Below, in pieces: positions 58,583 through 64,000 of a DNA stretch of 64,000 nucleotides. The stretch covers positions 31,938,501 through 32,002,500 of the forward strand of contig NW_024465885.1 in NCBI RefSeq assembly GCF_017591425.1. Reading direction: 5' to 3'. Made by a program: the position numbers and the translations under genes. The notes below the pieces were generated by a model, which did not search any database, was not told the origin of the DNA, and saw nothing but the letters and a program-made list of their open reading frames with translations. Within the stretch, counting starts at the first letter, position 1. Each line of letters opens with the position of its first letter. The stretch is from Ochotona curzoniae. Taxonomy: Eukaryota > Chordata > Mammalia > Lagomorpha > Ochotonidae.

Positions 58583-58918
58583 TGACCTGCACGACAGACT
58601 AGTGGCTAAATCCTAGTCTTGCATGTGCCCTGATCTCATGTGGGCAATGGTTGTGTCCTGGTTACTCCATTTCTGTTCCACCTTTTCTGCTGGTGGCCTG
58701 GGAAAGCAGAAGAAGATGGCTCAAGTCCTTGGGATCCTGTGTCTCTGAGAGAGACCCAGAAGAAACTCCTGGCTCCTGGCTTCAGATTGACTCAGTTGCA
58801 GCCAGCCGCTGTTGCAGCCACTTGGGCAGTAAACCAGGGGATTAAGGAGCTTTGTCTCTGTCTCTCCTTCTCTTTGAAGATCTTTCTTTCCAATAAAAAT
58901 AAATAAATCTTAAAAAAA
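58583..58918 (+). mobile_element. CSINE, full-length copy
   Basis: GACAGACTAGTGGCTAAATCC head, TGGTGGCCTGGGAAAGCAGAAGAAGATGGC body, tail CCAATAAAAATAAATAAATCTTAAAAAAAG. A small GCAGCCAGCCGC expansion lies near 58798. Confidence 0.93.
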
Positions 58919-60349
58919 GATGAACAGGAACAGGTGTATGACATGGCAGTTTAGATACTGAGATACTTACATCCCGTACTGAAGTGATTGAGGGGAACTC
59001 TTGGCTCTGCGACCCATTTTATCGCTGTGTTAATATGCATGTAGGAAGGCAGCAAGTGCTTGCTCAATAAAGATCAGCTAATCTGTATCTGCTACAGTTA
59101 ATTAAGAAATAACTGAAAATCAGACTTTCATATGAAGGTTCTCAGTTCTTAAAATGATTTTGTTTCCTAAATCTAAGAGCATACATATGATTCCTCTGGT
59201 TAATTAGTGCACAACTAAGAAACTCTTGGGGCAACTGAAGAGGAGACGGGCCCAGGCTGCTGTCTCCAAGTGAAAAGGTTAGGAGGAAAAGGAAGAAGTG
59301 AATCCTAGTGTGCTTCAGAGGGGGTCCGGCATGCTAACTGGCTTCAAGACTACAGGGAGGGTTTTCAAAAGCCCTGGATACGTCTGACATTTTTAAATTA
59401 AATTTATTTTATTTTTTATAGTGCAGTGAGTAGTGAGTTACAATTCCTCAAAAAGAACATTGCCCACTCTCCTTGAAAGTTGAGATGCTTTTGTAAGTAA
59501 ACACACTCTCTCTCGCTCTCTCTCACTCTCTATCTCTCTCTCTATCTCTCTCTCTCACACACACACATACACACACACACAAACCTGGATAGAGCTATTC
59601 AGTGGATTTTAATAATTATTAGCCTTTTTTTCTTTAGATTCTCATGATCAAATTTTCACTTGGCTCTAATTTCTCCAGGTACTAATAGATCATACATTGC
59701 CATTGAAATGTTCATCTTTATGTTGGCTTCCATGTAGAAACAAATGTGAATGTAGTATAAATAAGATATCAGACATATTTTGTTATTAAGCAGCACATTT
59801 CCTAAGTATTTTTGTCTTGGGGTGTGGTGTTTAACTTAACACTTGCATTTCATTCTTGTATGGGTTATTATTACTTAATTGACTTAGCATTTCTGAGAGT
59901 AATTGATATATGGGATACATACTTTAATTGATAGACTTTTCTGAATAGAAATTTTCTTAATGCCAAACATTTAGTTAAAAAATTAATATGGAAGGTATTT
60001 TTCTCCAATACTCCCAGAAAGCCATCTGTGCATGTATCTGACCCATCTCCAAATGGCACAGTCATTAGGCACACTTTTGAGTGGTTTTCTCCAAACACAA
60101 TTGGTTAGCCTAATTTCTGATTGTTTTAGAACATCAAATAGGACACTTGTTTATATGTTTGTTCTTTTATTGTCCAATGTACATGGTTGACATTCTTCAA
60201 GACTGTATATTGTTGAGGGGAGTGAATCATACAGAAGGAAAGAACTTGGGGACCAATGTCAGACTGCTTTGTTTGGTATTTTCTTCCTGTGTCTGAGTAA
60301 TGGTTCAAGTTCCATATGCTCTGTTTCCTATACAGCGAGGTATAAATAT
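58919..60349. other. Unassigned DNA with a CT/CA simple-repeat block
   Basis: No gene recognised. A compound (CT)n-(CA)n block lies at 59503-59583. 59220-59370 is slightly GC-richer. Confidence 0.45.
59503..59583. repeat. Compound (CT)n / (CA)n microsatellite
   Basis: CTCTCTCTCGCTCTCTCTCAC- and CTATCTCTCTC-type runs pass into CACACACATACACACACACAC. Confidence 0.95.
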
Positions 60350-60570
60350 GTTTGGGAAGACAGAAGAAGGTGGCTCAATTTTTGGGACCTTGAATCTAAC
60401 GTAGGAGACAAACATAGAGTTCCCAGTTCATAGCTGTAGTATAATCTCATCCTGACTCCTGAGAGAATTTAAGGAATGAAATAGCTGAAATTCTGCCTAT
60501 CTCTCTGCATTGCTGTGCCTGATACTCTGATTTCAAATAGATAAACAAAACTATAAATAAGGCTTTTAAA
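60350..60570 (+). mobile_element. CSINE fragment, old
   Basis: GAAGACAGAAGAAGGTGGCTCAATTTTTGGGACC, ACGTAGGAGACAAACATAGAGTTCCCAG and GAATTTAAGGAATGAAATAGCTGAAATTCTG follow the family order. Head missing. Confidence 0.65.
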
Positions 60571-61429
60571 AAGAAATGAAAATAATCCAGATATAGAGCA
60601 GGCAAAAAAGTGCTCTAAGCTGTAAAAAAGCAAATTTCTGTAAAATGTAAGCACCTTGGAATAAGGAGTAGAGAAAAGGCTGGGGTGCACATAACGGTGA
60701 AGATTGCATATGTTGATAAGATGTGACAAACAGCCAAGCAATAGTTTTAAGGGAGGTCAACATGCATCAATTCACTGAAATGCCATTTCTGTTTGTCCTT
60801 TTTGTTATCGGAATAGGAAAAGTAGAGGGTGTTCTTAAATGATTTTCCTCAGGAAGAATCTTACTTCAGAGAATCAAGTTTAATTTCAGTGAAAGCCATC
60901 AGTAATTCTGCCATCTTCAGACATGTTCCTGCCTGGGCCTCTTGAAGCCCTCTTTCAGAGCTGCGATTTCTTCTCTTGGTGCACCGCTAGCACTGAAAAT
61001 CCCAAAAATCAAAAGGGGAAAGATGAGGTCTGACTTTGTTGAAATGTTGTTTTCTTTTTTCTTGTATCACTTTTGTCATCTTTTAGGAATGCCGTTACGT
61101 TTATTTTCACATGTCTTTCAGGAGTTTCTTATGCTTGCTTCTACTATTAGTTATATTTGATTAGCTCTCCTGATTAAACTCATTTATATTGGAAAACTAT
61201 ACTTTTGTGATAACCTAGACTTCTAAAGCTTAAAGTGCTTCATGCATAAGTGCACATGCACACTCACAAAGATACACTCAACACCATATTATCTACTGTA
61301 CATTGTTTGTGAGTCTCTATTGTGTGATGCATTCCACAGTCTTCTTTAAGGTTTCCTTAAGAAACAAAATGATTTTAAAAGTGTTAGAGATATAAACCGG
61401 CTCATCTATTCGTCAACATTAGGTCACCT
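60571..61429. other. Unassigned DNA
   Basis: No repeat or gene recognised. Confidence 0.4.
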
Positions 61430-61745
61430 TAATGAAATAACTGGAACAGGCTACCTTAGTAATAGGAATTTGTTTTGCTGCAAGGTTCTGCAGGCTCACT
61501 CATGATGGTTGGATAAGCCACACTGAATTGGCTGTTGTGGATGCTATTTTTCATGTTAGAGCTTGAGCTGGTGTTAAGAGAGAGGCAGCATGAGATTCTG
61601 GGTGCTCGATCCCTCTTAATGCTGCCAGGGGTATTTCATGAGGACTTTATCCTAAGAAGCTTATCTAAATCTAACCATCTTGCAAAGGCCCCATACCTAA
61701 AAACAATGGTTGCACTAGAGCTCAGTGTTAATGATATTGGCATTT
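61430..61745 (-). mobile_element. Possible MaLR (MST/THE-like) LTR remnant
   Basis: AAGGTTCTGCAGGCTCAC at 61482 and CTAACCATCTTGCAAAGGCCCCATACCTAAAAAC at 61671 appear in the order expected for the antisense strand of a MaLR LTR (GTTCTGCAGGCT ... CACCTCCCAAAGGCCCCACCTCCTAA). Highly diverged, so tentative. The 71-codon frame inside it is not a gene. Confidence 0.4.
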
Positions 61746-62594
61746 TATAGTGTTGGATAAACTTTAATTTGGCTAGACACACTTTTTAAAACCAAGAATA
61801 ATAGTGAACACATGACACTCATTATATAAATTGCTCTAACATAAGAAGTTTACTCAGTGCAGGCGTATCAATTAAGTAAAGATACAATAATGATATGCAT
61901 AATTTTAACACCTATTGCTTTAAGTTCTATAGGCTTGACCAGTGACACACAGTGCTGTCCTTTTGCTAGGGATTACTCTATATTTTTCGTTGTTTTAAAA
62001 TCTTCCTCAAATTGGATTACAGCAGGTCCCCAAAGAGCAAATCAGCAGATAGTATTGTTCACCACCATGCTCCACTCTCAGTGCCACTTACCTAATTCCC
62101 CTCACACACCAGGTTTTCTTAGCATAACCTACTTGTGTCTGTGCTTCCCAACAGCCTTTGTGGGTGTCCCCATGAACAAAGCGAACCTACTCTTGATATC
62201 CTCACTGCTGTGTAGAGTATTATTGTCAGAAAAAAAAAATCTCCTTTAGTGATTGATCTCAAGTACACGAATTTTGCATTTCCAATAGATTTTGCTGGAA
62301 TTATTTAGTTGTTGATTATGAGTGCAGGAACACAGGCTTCAGGAGAATTCACACTACATGAAATCTGCACAACTGACAAAACCAAGTCAAGGATGCATGC
62401 AGATAGCATGTCGTGGGGAAGCTGCCACTGGAAAAGTTAGCAAGCAAACACTTAGCTGACATTGCAGTACCCGGAAATGTACATGGATTTTTTTTTTCCT
62501 CTAGCCATCCATCCTTTATTGTAACTATCAAATTAGCAAGTGTGTTAGAGAGAGTGCCATGCTCCTGGGATGGGGCCATAATTTCTGCTCCTCT
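61746..62594. other. Unassigned DNA
   Basis: A 130-codon plus frame (61857-62249) has no recognisable protein features and no codon bias that I can see. Otherwise nothing. Confidence 0.35.
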
Positions 62595-63180
62595 CACTCA
62601 TATTCCTGGTTGACAGTTCCCTGGGGGGACAGCAGAAGCAAATTTAGTCCTGCCCTGACGGAGGCGAGTCAGCTCATTAGTAGCTTCCATCACAGCACTT
62701 TACCTTCGGCTCACAGATGGAGACAAGGGCTCTTTGAAGGCGATTCTGAGGCAGCTTCGCATGGAGCCGCATAAGCAGGGATTCTGCAAAGTGTCGTTTC
62801 CCTGGAAACCGAGTGCAACAAATATCCTGTTGTCATCAGTTCAGGATGCGTATAGTTCCCACATAAATGCTGGGTTTGTGGAGAAATGTGCGCAGTGGAT
62901 GCTTGTGTTACAGATCTGTGTAAGCACAAGGTCGTAAAGACTGTCAATCAGCTGCTTTATGGAGTCATGAGCTGCCTTTAAAGAGCAGCGTGTTAAAAGG
63001 TCGGACATAAATTATTCGTGTATGATATCTGTGTGACACACGGTTCCTGTGTGAAGCACAGTATTCCCTTATGCAATTTAGAAAAGAGTATTGATTTTAA
63101 TTGAATTAGAGCTTGTTTTCACATGGAAACCAATCTGGTTAATTTAAATCTTCAGGTTCTTACCTGTGGGAATGTCAGTA
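62595..63180. promoter_or_regulatory. Candidate conserved enhancer-like element
   Basis: Repeat-free stretch with many CpGs for this window (about 12 between 62660 and 63035). Motifs seen: the palindromic GTTTCCCTGGAAAC at 62796-62809 (RFX X-box-like: arms GTTTCC/GGAAAC with a 2-base spacer), CTGTCAATCA at 62941-62950 (reverse complement TGATTGACAG, a PBX/MEIS-type site), TTTATGG (HOX/CDX-like) at 62956, and TTTTAATTGAATTAG at 63096. No open frame with protein character. The combination resembles developmental enhancers, but conservation is untested. Confidence 0.4.
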
Positions 63181-64000
63181 GTGGAATTTTATCTTATTAA
63201 TAGTGCAAGTAAAAAAGCATCCGATTTCATCGTACTTGTTAGATTCAAGGCACCAGTGAAAATGGAGGCATGCCTTTTCACACTATATTTTATTCGAGTA
63301 CAATGGACCTTCCCTAACTATGGGACCTACACCTGATGATTTAATTCACTGTGGATTGACAATATTATACAGCACTTGCACAGGTATGTTTTCTAGCCAG
63401 TATTCCCTAAAGACACAGAATAACAATTACTGACATAGCATTACATTGCACTAGATATTTTACAGAGGATTTTTATACCCATGGATTTTGTTATCCGTGG
63501 CAGTCCTAAATGAATCCCTCATGACTATGTGCCCAAGTCGGATTAAAATCTACGTGTCAGATCATAACGGGTGCCAGATTTTAACTATATGTGAACTTTA
63601 TATTCCAGTTATCTAAAAAAATAGACTTGAATGAGTAAAATCTGGTTTACAGAATAAATAGCCTATAATTTGGGGTTCAAGTTCTATGAGATAAAATTCC
63701 GAATAATTCCTTAGGAAGGAGTTAAAGAAAATGATTGTTCAAGTAGACAAGTTTATAAAAATAAATCTCGCGCCATGGTATAAATGAGTGATATTTTTAA
63801 AACAGTAGCAAATAAATGGACCTTGTAGTACCTCACAGGATGAATACTGAAATACAAACTGGCTTAATAGAGCACATAAGCTTTTAATCGCTTTAGTATG
63901 TTCACCCAGTAATTCCGTGTTGCTAATATTTTTGTAGTTACAGAAAATTCCAAGTGACATCCTGGATAAGCACTCTGTTCTTCCCTGTGTTTCCTGCATA
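63181..64000. other. Unassigned DNA to the window edge
   Basis: No repeat or gene recognised. An 86-codon minus frame at 63739-63999 has no family features. Confidence 0.4.

Noticed and set aside
61857..62249. 130-codon open frame
   Set aside because: No family features and no splice-site or promoter context. Length is within chance expectation.

Overview
The window looks like AT-rich, CpG-poor mammalian genomic DNA with no intact protein-coding gene. The best clue to the organism is a tRNA-derived SINE repeated about 30 times on both strands. Its body carries GGCCTGGGAAAGCAG, GGACCCTGCACC and GGAAGATCTTCCTCTCTGTCTCTCCTCCTC, and its tail reads AATAAAAATAAATAAATCTT. This is the lagomorph-specific CSINE. 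The young copies start GGGCC(T/C)GGCATGGTAGCCTAG and end in AATAAA-rich tails, which fits pika (Ochotona) better than rabbit (Oryctolagus). The species call is inference from remembered repeat structure.

Layout. 1-5 kb: a minus-strand L1 ORF2 fragment, an old decayed plus-strand L1, then a (CTTT)n microsatellite grown next to a SINE tail. 5-19 kb: scattered CSINEs, a precise 37-nt 5' fragment of U6 snRNA in a direct repeat at 5.6 kb, and long stretches of unassigned DNA. 19.8-22.7 kb: a minus-strand L1 with an intact 5' end and 3' UTR but almost no ORF2. 26.5-28 kb and 28.8 kb: more L1 pieces. 28-37 kb: SINEs and simple repeats in otherwise unassigned DNA. 37.7-38.9 kb: a second L1 5' end, plus strand, lacking everything after the first ~30 codons of ORF1. 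39-41.5 kb: a repeat-free block with enhancer-like sequence. 41.5-58.9 kb: denser CSINEs, an MLT1-type LTR remnant, L1 ORF2 and 3' UTR fragments, and long GA and GT tracts. 59-64 kb: repeat-poor, ending in a CpG-retaining block with RFX-like and PBX/MEIS-like motifs.

How the parts relate. Nothing here forms a gene system. The long open frames are explained by SINEs, L1 remnants, microsatellites or chance. The longest (175 codons, 42552-43079) runs through one SINE into the next, and the one at 4503-4853 is the translated CTTT repeat. The window is probably intergenic or deep intronic. The points of interest are how the retroelements formed (U6 fragment, L1s missing ORF2, tandem duplications inside an L1, an inverted L1 5' UTR pair, a head-to-head SINE pair) and several repeat-free segments that may be conserved regulatory DNA. 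I found no CRISPR array, no functional RNA gene and no retroviral coding region.
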